A program made the position numbers and the translations under genes. DNA of 45,126 nucleotides from a virus: the IMG/VR virus record IMGVR_UViG_3300020183_000144, positions 1 through 45,126 of that record; one strand, given 5' to 3'. This document shows positions 1 to 7,828 of this stretch, one piece after another. The stretch's first letter is position 1, and every line of letters begins with the position of its first letter. Under the pieces are notes generated by a model. That model was given only the letters and a program-made list of their open reading frames with translations. It searched no databases and had not been told where the DNA came from.

Positions 1-192
1 GATGGATACGAGTGCGTCCCTGATCCGTAGTGCTTTCGTCGTGTTGACCCTCACCATCATGTCTGCGTCAGGGTCCTCCTCGTCCACATCCCCAAAAGTG
101 GCTAGGGTCTCAGCAATGCCGGTGGCCGCGTTGGTTGCCTCATTGATGAGGTGGTGCAGGGTCTGAACCTGCTCTGGGCTTACGGGCGGCAT
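1..192 (-). CDS. Small acidic protein, partial (left-end copy)
   Basis: C-terminal-truncated copy of the gene that is complete at 44622-44843; it runs off the left edge of the window. It begins at the ATG read leftward from 192 and encodes the same acidic N-terminal region (MPPVSPEQVQ...). It differs from the right-end copy at residue level by Ala versus Pro in the ETL(A/P)TFG stretch, plus one synonymous change. On the circular map the integrase gene follows it. Function unknown. Confidence 0.75.
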   Translation of the reverse strand, partial: MPPVSPEQVQTLHHLINEATNAATGIAETLATFGDVDEEDPDADMMVRVNTTKALRIRDALVSI

Positions 193-231
193 TAGAAGCA
201 GCAGCTACGGTCGGTCAGATGGTATGGAGCA

Positions 232-241
232 CTTACGTAAG
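232..241. promoter_or_regulatory. Palindromic early operator-like site CTTACGTAAG
   Basis: Perfect 10-bp palindrome CTTACGTAAG, 40 bases upstream of the leftward start at 192. It is the core of the 18-bp palindrome at 15056-15073 and is unchanged in the right-end copy (44883-44892), although the bases around it vary. Conservation between the two strains supports function. Operator or promoter element is inferred. Confidence 0.5.
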
Positions 242-283
242 GGTCAACCCCTTTTCTAGCACTTTTGTCGAGTCCCGTGCGTC

Positions 284-496
284 TCAGCTCTCAGTGCCGT
301 GGTAGCCGTAACGATCAACCGCCTTCCGCCTGCTGTCAGTGCGCGTGGTCGCTCTAAGTCTTCGCTTACCGGAGCGAACTTCGCGTGCAAAATCGAGGAA
401 CTCTGCTGCACGATGCAGCTCACCTGCAGTAGCAAATGAGACAGCCGCCCGCAGCTTGGCCATCGCCTGCTGCCTTAGGTGAGCAGCATCGTCCAC
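284..496 (-). CDS. Small basic protein of unknown function
   Basis: Encodes 70 residues. The N-terminal half is helical and Ala-rich (MDDAAHLRQQAMAKLRAAV) and the C-terminal half is strongly basic (SGKRRLR, TDSRRK). Start is a GTG at 496. A second, incomplete copy lies at the right end (44934-45126). Comparing the copies gives ten substitutions, nine of them synonymous and one Thr to Ala, so the frame is under purifying selection and the gene is very likely real. It lies between the DUF3310 gene and the small acidic gene before the integrase. The start is preceded by the operator-like sequence at 500-516. No known domain recognised; the basic tail could bind nucleic acid, which is a guess. 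Confidence 0.8.
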   Translation of the reverse strand: MDDAAHLRQQAMAKLRAAVSFATAGELHRAAEFLDFAREVRSGKRRLRATTRTDSRRKAVDRYGYHGTES

Positions 497-499
497 TCG

Positions 500-516
500 T
501 TACTCAGGTAAGTAAC
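500..516. promoter_or_regulatory. Operator-like site TTACTCAGGTAAGTAAC
   Basis: Sequence TTACTCAGGTAAGTAAC sits directly upstream of the leftward GTG start at 496. It has the TTAC...GTAA half-site arrangement of the palindrome at 15056-15073, and close relatives lie upstream of the starts at 5023 and 5397. Either a repressor operator or part of an early promoter. Confidence 0.45.
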
Positions 517-522
517 GCCAGT

Positions 523-756
523 CTAGGCGCCCTCTTGGCGGATCAACTCAGTCAAGTACCACTGAGCCTTGCGCAGGTCTTCAAGGCCGTTCTTGAGGTT
601 GGTGCGCCAGATGTACTTCATGACGGCACCTCGGCAGTACGCCTTAAAGCCCTCGTCACCTAAGGCAGAGTGGATCGCATCAATGCACTCAACCGCATTT
701 GCGGTGTAGTGAGGCGGATGGTTGACTAGATCGGGAGTGGTGTTTTGGTCGGTCAT
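523..756 (-). CDS. DUF3310 family protein
   Basis: Encodes 77 residues matching the compact DUF3310 pattern found in many phages: NHPPHYT near the N-terminus, then ECIDAI, GFKAYCRGAVMKYIWR, KNG, and EDLRKAQWYL near the C-terminus. The family is linked to T7 gp1.7-like nucleotide metabolism, but the biochemical role of stand-alone members is not firmly established. Its neighbour is dCTP deaminase (805-1386), which fits a nucleotide-pool function. The start ATG is unambiguous and the length is typical. Confidence 0.85.
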   Translation of the reverse strand: MTDQNTTPDLVNHPPHYTANAVECIDAIHSALGDEGFKAYCRGAVMKYIWRTNLKNGLEDLRKAQWYLTELIRQEGA

Positions 757-804
757 GGGAAGTCCTAATTAGGCGGTAATTTGGAGTTGGTTAGTGGGTC
801 TGAC

Positions 805-1386
805 CTAAACCCTTGCCAAGGTGACACGCTCGGGTTGGTTTTGGTATTTGCCCGAGCGGTTTTCGTAGGAGACAGCACAAGGCTCACCTTCCATAAAGAG
901 CGCCTGAACGATGCCCTCGTTGGCGTAGATGCGGCAGTCAGCACCAGAGGAGTTGCTGAACTCCAAGGTGAGGTGGCCGTTCCAGCCAGCCTCTCCCGGC
1001 GTCGTGTTGGCGATCACCCCCATGCGGGCGTAAGTGGACTTACCTATGAACAGACAGGTGATGTTGGTGGGGATGGCGAGATGCTCAAGGGCAACGCCCA
1101 GGCCGTAGCTGTGGCCAGGGAGGATGAAGTAGCTGCCGCGCTCGTCCGCGTGGAGAGGGACCGACTCAAGGTTGGCGGAGTTGAACGCCTTGGGATCCAT
1201 CACAGTTCCGGGAACGTGGCGAAACACCAAGAACTCCGATGGCGACAGGCGTAGGTCGTAGCCGTAGGAGCTGCAGCCGTAACTGAGCACCTTCCGATCT
1301 TCGACTTGGCGAATCAGTGAGGGCTCAAAGGGTTGGATCATGCCGCCTGCAGCGCGAACACGGATCCAGATGTCGTTTTTCAGCAT
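805..1386 (-). CDS. dcd: dCTP deaminase
   Basis: Encodes 193 residues of the dCTP deaminase/dUTPase superfamily, which converts dCTP to dUTP for dTTP synthesis. Visible signatures are YGYDLRLS (residues 41-48), GKSTYARMG (115-123) and the loop GWNGHLTLEFSN (134-145). By analogy with E. coli Dcd, Ser117, Arg121 and Glu142 correspond to the active-site Ser, Arg and Glu; QALFMEGEPC near residue 161 follows. Full length for the family, so probably active. It sits just upstream of the DUF3310 gene and downstream of the DNA polymerase in one leftward early block, consistent with supplying deoxynucleotides for phage replication. Confidence 0.93.
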   Translation of the reverse strand: MLKNDIWIRVRAAGGMIQPFEPSLIRQVEDRKVLSYGCSSYGYDLRLSPSEFLVFRHVPGTVMDPKAFNSANLESVPLHADERGSYFILPGHSYGLGVALEHLAIPTNITCLFIGKSTYARMGVIANTTPGEAGWNGHLTLEFSNSSGADCRIYANEGIVQALFMEGEPCAVSYENRSGKYQNQPERVTLARV

Positions 1387-1432
1387 TGCGTTGAGAGGGT
1401 TTTAGCTGCCTGTCGTAAAAGGGATAAAATGC

Positions 1433-1642
1433 TCAGGTATAAGTGTGATCGCGTTTGACCTCTTCCCGGAGCTCTTGCAACCACCGCAACGTTTTAAATG
1501 TTTCTGGAAACATTTCTGAAAACAAGGCAACACGACCAAAATCTGCAGTTTCATCACTTATCCCTAAGTCCGACGCCAAGGCATCGCCAAATCGGTCATG
1601 CAGCTCGTCAAGAAACGACTCAAAACTTGTCGGGTGAATCAT
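1433..1642 (-). CDS. Small hypothetical protein
   Basis: Encodes 69 residues (MIHPTSFESFLDELHDRFGD...), mostly helical and acidic, with no motif I can name. I chose the ATG at 1642; a longer reading to 1729 would overlap the end of the polymerase gene by 65 bases. It lies between the polymerase and dCTP deaminase in the leftward block. Base composition is more AT-rich than that of the flanking genes. Confidence 0.65.
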   Translation of the reverse strand: MIHPTSFESFLDELHDRFGDALASDLGISDETADFGRVALFSEMFPETFKTLRWLQELREEVKRDHTYT

Positions 1643-1664
1643 TGAAGTAATGCGGTTTTTTTGT

Positions 1665-3473
1665 TTACTTGGCTTGACCCCATGACTTCGCCACGGAGCC
1701 TTCGCCAACCATGTCCACCGAGTCGCCAATGATGAGGCGACCCGCCAGTAGCAGTTGACGCTGCATCATTTGCAGCACCTCCTCGCCGCTGCCTTCAGGT
1801 GCCTCGACGATCAATTCATCGTGGACCTGGGCGACAAGCCGGGCTCCTTTAGGTAGCCGCGGCCAGATGCCGACCATGGCTTGTTTGACGATGGAAGCAG
1901 CGGTGCCCTGAACGATGTTGTTGAGCAAGACGGTGGGGCGGGCTTGATCACCAACCAACCACCTGCGGCGTCCATCAACCATTCGCACCTCTCCCTTTTC
2001 AACCTCACGCTTGGCCCAGGCGTGCCATTTGGCCATGCCGGGATAAGCGTTAAGCCAAGCACTTCGGAACTCTTTGGCCTCCTCTTCTGTAATGAAGTTA
2101 CCGAATGAAGCGAAGTAGTCCTTAATGCCTTGAGCTGAACTTCCAAACAACGCGGAAAAGTTCGTGGACTTAGCCCTCTGCCGCTGCTCCTTATCGACCT
2201 CCTCAATGGGAATGTGGAACATTAGGTGAGCAGTCAAGGTATGAAGGTCAGTACCCTCCCGCAAAGCTTTTTGCATTGTGGTCTCGTTAGCGATGGGCTC
2301 CGAGCACGCCACACCCATTTCCATGTTTTTGACATCCATCACCACCAGTTCATACGCATCGGCAGCAACAATGATGTCCCTAATAAATGCTTCCCTAGGA
2401 AATTGCTGTGCATTAGGATTTGAGCTGCTAAACCTGCCTGTACCAGTTTGTAAAGGTGCAAATCGGGGATGAATACGTCCATCATCTTGAATGTGTTTGT
2501 CCAAGATGGTTTGAATCATCGAGCGACGCTTCTCGGCTCGCTTGTAACCCAAGAGGCTGAACACCACCGGGTTGTCGGCCAAGGGCCTGAGGATCTTCTT
2601 GTCGGTGGTGAGCTTGTTTGTCTTGGGATCTCGCGGGTCTAGACCGATGGAGACCAGATGACCCAGCACCTGCGTGGGGCTGTTGATGTTGAAGCCTGCG
2701 GGTCTGCCACCATCCCGTTTGGGTTCCTTCTTCGCACGAAGGTTGTAGCTGCCGTCGTCATCACGGGGTAGGCCATCGCCGTGAAGTTCCCGCAGTTGGG
2801 AATCAAGCAGCTCCAGGAACTCGCCTTTGCTGAGACCAATCTCCTCCTCCAGCTGGGTGATGGCGGTGAGGGCTTGCTGCTGATCCACCAACATGCCGGT
2901 GTGCTCCATCTCCACCACGGCGGGAATGAGGGCGCACTCCAAGTCGTAGACGCGCTGCAGACCAGCGTTCTTGATCTCCGCCTGCTGCTCACGCCACGCC
3001 TGCCAAGTGATGCGAACGTCACCCATGGCGTAGGCGAGGTCGGCTTCGTCCAGCTCAGCGCTCATCCAGTCCTGCTTCTGCAGGGTCTTATCGAGCTGGG
3101 TCTTGAGCACCCGCAGCGCAATGGCTTCAAGGGAGTTGGAGACGTTGGCCAGCCCGTTGTTGAGCAAGGCCGACTGAATCATGGTGTCTTCCAGCCGACC
3201 CACAAGACGGATGCCGCAACCGAGGAGGCAGCGGTAGTCGTAGGCGATGTTCTGGCCCACCCAAGTGATGGTGGGGTCCTGGAGCATCACCGTCAGCTCC
3301 ATCCAATCGGGCTCAGTGAAGGTGGCTAAGTCGTACCAAAGCTCACCGGCGTCGGAGTGCAGTTGCAGAAGGCGGACGTGGTTGCGCCCCTTGAAGGAGA
3401 GCGGCGCCATGGCAGTCTCCATGTCGAGGCAAATGGTTTTGCCCAGCGATTTGAATGTGGTTGGTTGTGCCAT
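1665..3473 (-). CDS. DNA polymerase I (family A) with 3'-5' exonuclease domain
   Basis: Encodes 602 residues, the usual length for a phage PolA without the 5' nuclease domain. The exonuclease motifs are present: CLDMET near the N-terminus (Asp and Glu), QNIAYDYRCL, and YAMGDVRITW. Polymerase signatures follow: TGTGRFSSSNPN, motif A VVMDVKNMEMG (catalytic Asp, conserved Glu), motif B RQRAKSTNFSALFG, and motif C QVHDELIV about 50 residues from the end. In motif B the residue equivalent to E. coli Phe762 is Phe and that equivalent to Tyr766 is Phe. The ATG at 3473 overlaps the stop of the upstream gene as TGATG, with GAGGA just before it, so the two genes are translationally coupled. It should be the replicative polymerase, working with the primase/helicase at 5498. 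Confidence 0.95.
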   Translation of the reverse strand: MAQPTTFKSLGKTICLDMETAMAPLSFKGRNHVRLLQLHSDAGELWYDLATFTEPDWMELTVMLQDPTITWVGQNIAYDYRCLLGCGIRLVGRLEDTMIQSALLNNGLANVSNSLEAIALRVLKTQLDKTLQKQDWMSAELDEADLAYAMGDVRITWQAWREQQAEIKNAGLQRVYDLECALIPAVVEMEHTGMLVDQQQALTAITQLEEEIGLSKGEFLELLDSQLRELHGDGLPRDDDGSYNLRAKKEPKRDGGRPAGFNINSPTQVLGHLVSIGLDPRDPKTNKLTTDKKILRPLADNPVVFSLLGYKRAEKRRSMIQTILDKHIQDDGRIHPRFAPLQTGTGRFSSSNPNAQQFPREAFIRDIIVAADAYELVVMDVKNMEMGVACSEPIANETTMQKALREGTDLHTLTAHLMFHIPIEEVDKEQRQRAKSTNFSALFGSSAQGIKDYFASFGNFITEEEAKEFRSAWLNAYPGMAKWHAWAKREVEKGEVRMVDGRRRWLVGDQARPTVLLNNIVQGTAASIVKQAMVGIWPRLPKGARLVAQVHDELIVEAPEGSGEEVLQMMQRQLLLAGRLIIGDSVDMVGEGSVAKSWGQAK

Positions 3474-4252
3474 CAATCCTCGTCCTCATCTCCCAAGAAA
3501 CAACCACACGTTGACCAGTCGTCGAAATCCAAACCCAAATCAGCAGCACTTTTTGCTTCTCTGAAAACCTTCATTGTCAAAGGTTTTGTCTTGCCGCCCC
3601 TTCTGTCCCTCAGAATGGAAATATCTTTGTTTAGATACTCACGCATCTCCTGCTCTTTCTTTTCGTGAAACCCGTAGCGCTCTGGAAAGTTTGCTAGCAA
3701 GGTTATGAAAGCAGTGTGACCCGCTTTTACGCAAAAGCCACCGCAATTTGCGTGCGAAAAGCCAAGTTCATAAAGACGCGGGGGTTTCAAACCACGCTGA
3801 GCTGCAAGCTGGAAATACTGGTCTCTGGTCAACCAAGGATCCCAACAAAGAGGAAAATCAACTACGTAAGGCTCATAGCCCTTCCGTATAGCAGGAATAC
3901 GGTGGGACTCCATGCCGTCAATACCCAAATAAAGAATGAACTCGCAATCAAGGCCGTCTATGTACCTCCTGCAAACTTCTTGCTTTAATCGTTTCGAACA
4001 AGTAGCTAGCCGTGTATTGCCTAAGAATCTGTCGTCCTTAAACACGTCCCAAGGCGTTCTACCGTCTTTAAGGTAAACAAGCTCAGCGCCAGTATCTTTT
4101 GCACCCTCGTACAAAAAACGGTAGTTATCTTGATCCTCAATACCTGTATCGGCAAACACCAAAATCGTGTCGTTCGCGCCAAATCTTTCTACCACTCGTC
4201 TGGCCGCCACCCATGAAGCAATGCCTGAAGAAAAGAAGACAATGTGCTTCAT
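3473..4252 (-). CDS. PAPS reductase-like / adenine nucleotide alpha hydrolase
   Basis: Encodes 259 residues of the ATP-pyrophosphatase/PAPS reductase fold. The N-terminal strand and loop KHIVFFSSGIASWVA is the modified P-loop; FADTGIED follows, then TCSKRLK (Cys85), HANCGGFC (Cys170, Cys174) and a C-terminal CGC near residue 250. The cysteines could hold a metal or Fe-S cluster. In phages such proteins are usually called PAPS reductase family without known substrate; sulfur transfer to DNA or tRNA is possible but unproven. The start MKH at 4252 is preceded by GGAGG at good spacing and overlaps the previous stop as TGATG. The gene is visibly more AT-rich than its neighbours, suggesting later acquisition. 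Confidence 0.85.
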   Translation of the reverse strand: MKHIVFFSSGIASWVAARRVVERFGANDTILVFADTGIEDQDNYRFLYEGAKDTGAELVYLKDGRTPWDVFKDDRFLGNTRLATCSKRLKQEVCRRYIDGLDCEFILYLGIDGMESHRIPAIRKGYEPYVVDFPLCWDPWLTRDQYFQLAAQRGLKPPRLYELGFSHANCGGFCVKAGHTAFITLLANFPERYGFHEKKEQEMREYLNKDISILRDRRGGKTKPLTMKVFREAKSAADLGLDFDDWSTCGCFLGDEDED

Positions 4253-4422
4253 CAATCCTCCAGCCACTCGGGCGAATTGAGGACTGAGATGACGGTCTCA
4301 CCGGGGTACAGCTCCTTGGCGGTCAACATGGCCGCGGCCAAGCTGGTGGCCATCACCACCACGGATCGCAGGGATGTAGTGACGCGGTAGGTGCGCAGTG
4401 GTAAGGGTTTCAGGGGTGTCAT
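4252..4422 (-). CDS. Small conserved-type protein, 56 aa
   Basis: A 56-residue frame (MTPLKPLPLRTYRV...SPEWLED) locked between its neighbours by overlaps: its ATG lies in an ATGA overlap with the stop of the 4419-4655 gene, and its stop forms TGATG with the start of the PAPS-reductase-like gene. This double coupling is strong evidence that it is translated. The pattern TYRVTTSLRSVVV, LTAKELYPGE, SVLNSPEW looks like a small beta-alpha-beta protein seen in other cyanophages; function unknown. Confidence 0.8.
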   Translation of the reverse strand: MTPLKPLPLRTYRVTTSLRSVVVMATSLAAAMLTAKELYPGETVISVLNSPEWLED

Positions 4423-4655
4423 GCAACCCCCTGGCGTTGGCGGTACTCGTTGAACATTGCCTCGTTGCAGGTGTAGAGGAACTCGGCGTTACGCACGACG
4501 CTTTTGATGTCGTCGTCGGAGAGGTGACGGAACTGGTTGAGCAGCTCCTTGAGCACCACCTCCCGGCGATCCATGCAGACCAGCGCTGTGGCGTGGAGGT
4601 CGTCCTTGCTGTAGAGGCGCCCTGTCAACCAGGGAGTGGAGGGTGAGGGGTTCAT
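4419..4655 (-). CDS. Hypothetical protein, 78 aa
   Basis: Encodes 78 residues without a recognised domain; a helical stretch (REVVLKELLNQFRHLSDDDI) occupies the middle. It is coupled on both sides: its start overlaps the stop of the 4652-5023 gene as ATGA, and its stop overlaps the ATG of the 56-aa gene. Part of the leftward early operon leading to the DNA polymerase. Confidence 0.75.
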   Translation of the reverse strand: MNPSPSTPWLTGRLYSKDDLHATALVCMDRREVVLKELLNQFRHLSDDDIKSVVRNAEFLYTCNEAMFNEYRQRQGVA

Positions 4656-5023
4656 TGCGCCAACAGGTGATCGAGTTGAGCGCGGAGTGAGTCCCGTTCT
4701 GCCGTAACTGCCTTGAGTTGATCAAGGATGTCGAGGATTGAAACCTTGCGCTGCCTCAGGCCCATTTCACGTTCGATGGCGTGAGCAAAGCGACCGGAGG
4801 TACGCAGCAGCTTTTCAACGGTGCCGAGGTCTGAGGACTGACTGAGCCGTTTGGCCAACGTCTGCGAGCACTCGGAGTGGAGACCATGCACCTCCGTTTC
4901 AAGGAGGCCCAATTCGCGGTCATTGAGTTCAGCCAGCTCATCGAGGTAGACGGTGCGACCGAGGTAGCGACTGACGATGTAGGGGACGGTGGGTTTCGAG
5001 AGGGTCCTGGAACGACCTTCCAT
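4652..5023 (-). CDS. Hypothetical coiled-coil protein
   Basis: Encodes 123 residues. The C-terminal 60 residues are rich in heptad-like Leu, Ile, Glu and Arg (ILDILDQLKAVTAERDSLRAQLDHLLAQ is the clearest part, shown here as one segment broken by Thr/Ala), suggesting a coiled coil. First gene of the coupled run 5023-1665 that ends with the polymerase. An operator-like site lies at 5058-5074 just upstream, so this is probably the first cistron of that operon. Function unknown. Confidence 0.75.
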   Translation of the reverse strand: MEGRSRTLSKPTVPYIVSRYLGRTVYLDELAELNDRELGLLETEVHGLHSECSQTLAKRLSQSSDLGTVEKLLRTSGRFAHAIEREMGLRQRKVSILDILDQLKAVTAERDSLRAQLDHLLAQ

Positions 5024-5057
5024 AGGTGCTAGGGGTAGCGGGCCTGATGCGAGACCC

Positions 5058-5074
5058 TTACTCAGATAAGTTAC
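5058..5074. promoter_or_regulatory. Operator-like site TTACTCAGATAAGTTAC
   Basis: TTACTCAGATAAGTTAC, 34 bases upstream of the leftward start at 5023, shares the TTAC...AAGTTAC ends of the perfect palindrome at 15056-15073 and nearly matches the site at 500-516. Probable early regulatory site for the polymerase operon. Confidence 0.45.
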
Positions 5075-5079
5075 TGCCT

Positions 5080-5397
5080 CTACGCCCCTAGGTCAACCGA
5101 CTCCAGCGGGCGATGGCGCTCGCGGGTTTCAAAGAAGCCGGCCAGGTCCTCGGGGTTGCGCTCCATGAGAAGCCGGGCGTAGTAGGCCGTGAAGTTGTTG
5201 TTAAGCCTGAAGCTACCCACGGGCTCGCTGGTGTTCAGGGCTAGCTCGTAGCGGAGCACCTCCCAAAGGGCTTTTACGCCCCAGCGCTGGACTCCACGGT
5301 TGCGCAGCTTGAAGGCCAGGCGCTCCAAAGCTGTGTAGACGTGCGGGTTTTCGGCATGGAAGCGGCTGAACTCGGCGTCAAGTCGAGGGGTCGGCAC
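5080..5397 (-). CDS. Conserved-type phage protein of unknown function
   Basis: Encodes 105 residues with the pattern FHAENPHVYTALERLAFKLRNRG, then GVKALWEVLRYELAL, FRLNNNFTAYYARLLM and FFETRERHRP. I recognise this arrangement from many phage genomes, where it is always annotated as hypothetical; it is helical and aromatic-rich. First gene leftward from the divergent region 5398-5497, facing the primase/helicase gene. Start ATG at 5397, with no competing start upstream. Confidence 0.8.
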   Translation of the reverse strand: MPTPRLDAEFSRFHAENPHVYTALERLAFKLRNRGVQRWGVKALWEVLRYELALNTSEPVGSFRLNNNFTAYYARLLMERNPEDLAGFFETRERHRPLESVDLGA

Positions 5398-5497
5398 AGG
5401 GGTATCAGAACCAGTCTCAAAATACTTAGGTAATTACCTTGCCAAGTCAAGAGATACGGGCGACCCTCCCTAGGTTGGATTTCCCTAGGTAAGGCAC
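5398..5497. promoter_or_regulatory. Divergent early promoter region
   Basis: This 100-base gap separates the leftward gene at 5397 from the rightward gene at 5498. It contains ACTTAGGTAATTACCTT (5424-5440) near the leftward start and two CCCTAGGT(T/A) copies, one at 5468 and one at 5483-5491 close to the rightward start. These resemble the recurring TTAC/GTAA and CTAGGT elements elsewhere. It likely holds both early promoters and their operators. Confidence 0.55.
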
Positions 5498-7828
5498 ATG
5501 GTGGTGGGCGGGTTCGGGCAGGAGTACGACCACGAGCTGGAGCGCCTAAAGGAGGCCCACCGTGAGATCGGTAGCCGTATCCCGGCCATTCACCTCCCAC
5601 AGCTGGCGGGGTTACCCCTGAGTTGGCGGTTGTGCGGCACTGGCAATCGCGGGTCGGTCAAGGACTGCTTTGAGAGCAGGTGGAACTCAGATCCCGACAA
5701 GCGCTACACCGCCCTGCAGTTGCTGCAGCGAAATGGGACGTTTGTGCAGCAGTGCATTGGCGCTGGCGTTCTGACCGGGCCTGCAAGCCAGGGCCTGCTG
5801 GTGCTGGATTTTGACGAGCCTGAGGATCCGGGGCTCGATGGTTTATCGGAGGCGACGTTTCAGCAGGTCTTTGGCCGGCCCTCCTCTGAGTTGCCGACGA
5901 CTGCCACCAACACCAGCGGGAGAAGGGGGCGCCGCAAGGTGTTTCTGAGGGTGCCGGAGGACTGGTGGCCAGAGCTAGGCAACTGGAGCTTTGATGCCGG
6001 CCCGTATGAGGAGGGCAAAAAGCACGCCTTTGAGGCGCTGTGGCTGAACGGCACAGGCACCGCCAAGCAGGCCGTGATTGCAGGGGATCATCCTTTGTCC
6101 AGTGAGTCTCACCCGCTTTGTTACCACTGGGTGGACGGGCTTCACCCCGCGATGGTTGGTGTGGCGACTGCACCTGCATGGGTAGTGGCTGGCTTTATTC
6201 GCCAAGTGCAGCGGGGCTTAGCTCCCAAGGCCGCGGCGGATGAGGACAGCTTTGAGATGAAGCGTGCAGCCGGGGAGCCGCAGCCCTGCGACCTGCTGCT
6301 GCCAAAGGATCAGCGGCGATTGCTCCTGCTGATGCAAAAGCACTGGCCGTACCGAGGAGCACCTGCCGACTCTCCACTGGCAGCGAGTTATCAGTCGGCA
6401 TTCCGGCCCCTGGTTGCTGGTCTGCTGAACGTGCTTGGTAAGGACACAGCGATGGCATGGCTTGGCGGCCAGGAATGGGACCGCCGCAACGATTGGGATG
6501 ACGGGAACTTGGGCTCGTTTGAGGCGTTGATGGATTCGCTGAGCCGCAGTGCCACCGACACCGATAGCAAGTGTGGGTGGGGCTCGATTGTCACCGCTGC
6601 CTTGGCGGGCGGGTTTGTGTGGCCGAAGTGGGCGCTACCACCAAAGCAGATCGACGTTGATGACTTCACCACCCATGCCGCCAAGAAGGTGAGCAAGTTG
6701 CGTGAGGCTCTGGAGGTGATCGACGCAATGGACTCGCCTGTGGACCGGCTGGCGTCGTATCAGGAGCTGACGAAAATGGTGGGGTGCAAAGAGAGTGAAA
6801 TGTCCCAGCTGGTGCAGCTCATGCAACAGGAGAGCGACACCGGCCTTCAAGAAGGGACGTTGGAAGAGGTGCTCAGCCAAGCCGCTGACATTGAGCCCGC
6901 CATTGAGAACCTGCTGGCGCTGGGGGCAGTGACGATGGTTGCGGCTGACGGGGGTGTGGGCAAGTCGGTGTTGATTTACCGGATTGCTGAGGCGGTAGCC
7001 AACGGCGGGAAGTTCGGAGGAACCCTCCAAGCGGTCAAAGGGAGCGTGCTGGTGGTGCAGAAGGACGAGAGCGCCGCCAATGCCAAGCAAAAGCTGCGGC
7101 TGATGGGGATGCAGGTCCCAAGGGACTCGGTGATCTTCAAGTTCAACTTCAACGCAGCGATGTACCCGGAGCTGCGGAAGTGGATCCGCGATCACCAAGC
7201 CCGTGTGGTGGTGATGGACTCGTTTGGTTCGCTGTTCGGTGGTGCTGTGGGGATGGGAGAGGCGGAGGTGGGGTTGCACCTGTACCGCCTGAACCAGATC
7301 GCCAGTGAGGAGGGGGTAGCGATCTTGCTGACCCACCACCTACGGAAGATGGACAAGAGCAAAGCGGGTGCCAGGAAGGAGGTGCATTTGGGGGATCTGT
7401 TTGGTAGCAGCTACATCGTCAACGGGGCTAGCGACGTGTGGGCTGTTGTGCGCGATAGCGAGAGCAAGGAGCCGAAGTTTGTGCTGACGGTGTTGAAGCC
7501 CAGGACCGGGATCACGATGGCAGGTGATCGCTTTGAGCTGATTGGGAGCAACGAGGATCTGAGCCTGACGATCACCTCCCATAACGGGGAGGCTGATGGG
7601 ACTGAGAAGCTGCGGGGCTTGAAGGCGAAGGTTGTGGAGTGCCTGAGTGGCAGGAGTGAGGAGGCTGCGTTGGACCTGAACGAGATCAGTGCTGCTGTGA
7701 ACGCCCATCGGGGTTCAGTGGAGCGGGTGGTGAAGGCACTGGTGAGTGCTGAGCATCCCGGTCTGCAGCGGTTAGGTCAGAAGCGTCCTGGGCTTAGGAA
7801 GCCCACCTACGTGTATTGGGTGGAGTGA
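5498..7828 (+). CDS. Primase-polymerase / RecA-fold helicase
   Basis: Encodes 776 residues in two parts. The N-terminal third resembles a bifunctional primase-polymerase domain: GLLVLDFDEP supplies the paired acidic residues Asp104 and Asp106, and GRRKVFLRVP follows. The C-terminal half is a RepA/DnaB-like RecA-fold ATPase with Walker A GGVGKS (Lys489), a Walker B-like VVVMDS (Asp574), ILLTHHLRK, and a winged-helix-like end. Such fusions prime and unwind phage or plasmid DNA. The iteron cluster lies immediately downstream, which suggests that this protein acts at that origin. The ATG at 5498 follows a CTAGGTAAGG element and lacks an obvious Shine-Dalgarno sequence. Confidence 0.88.
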   Translation: MVVGGFGQEYDHELERLKEAHREIGSRIPAIHLPQLAGLPLSWRLCGTGNRGSVKDCFESRWNSDPDKRYTALQLLQRNGTFVQQCIGAGVLTGPASQGLLVLDFDEPEDPGLDGLSEATFQQVFGRPSSELPTTATNTSGRRGRRKVFLRVPEDWWPELGNWSFDAGPYEEGKKHAFEALWLNGTGTAKQAVIAGDHPLSSESHPLCYHWVDGLHPAMVGVATAPAWVVAGFIRQVQRGLAPKAAADEDSFEMKRAAGEPQPCDLLLPKDQRRLLLLMQKHWPYRGAPADSPLAASYQSAFRPLVAGLLNVLGKDTAMAWLGGQEWDRRNDWDDGNLGSFEALMDSLSRSATDTDSKCGWGSIVTAALAGGFVWPKWALPPKQIDVDDFTTHAAKKVSKLREALEVIDAMDSPVDRLASYQELTKMVGCKESEMSQLVQLMQQESDTGLQEGTLEEVLSQAADIEPAIENLLALGAVTMVAADGGVGKSVLIYRIAEAVANGGKFGGTLQAVKGSVLVVQKDESAANAKQKLRLMGMQVPRDSVIFKFNFNAAMYPELRKWIRDHQARVVVMDSFGSLFGGAVGMGEAEVGLHLYRLNQIASEEGVAILLTHHLRKMDKSKAGARKEVHLGDLFGSSYIVNGASDVWAVVRDSESKEPKFVLTVLKPRTGITMAGDRFELIGSNEDLSLTITSHNGEADGTEKLRGLKAKVVECLSGRSEEAALDLNEISAAVNAHRGSVERVVKALVSAEHPGLQRLGQKRPGLRKPTYVYWVE

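Larger units (their letters stand above)
1..476. repeat. Left copy of diverged terminal overlap
   Basis: Bases 1-476 match 44652-45126 with about 15 substitutions and one missing C in the run near 251. The overlap shows that the genome is circular or circularly permuted and that the contig end overran its start. Of the 12 substitutions inside coding sequence, 10 are synonymous. That pattern is expected from real strain variation, not sequencing error. Confidence 0.9.
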
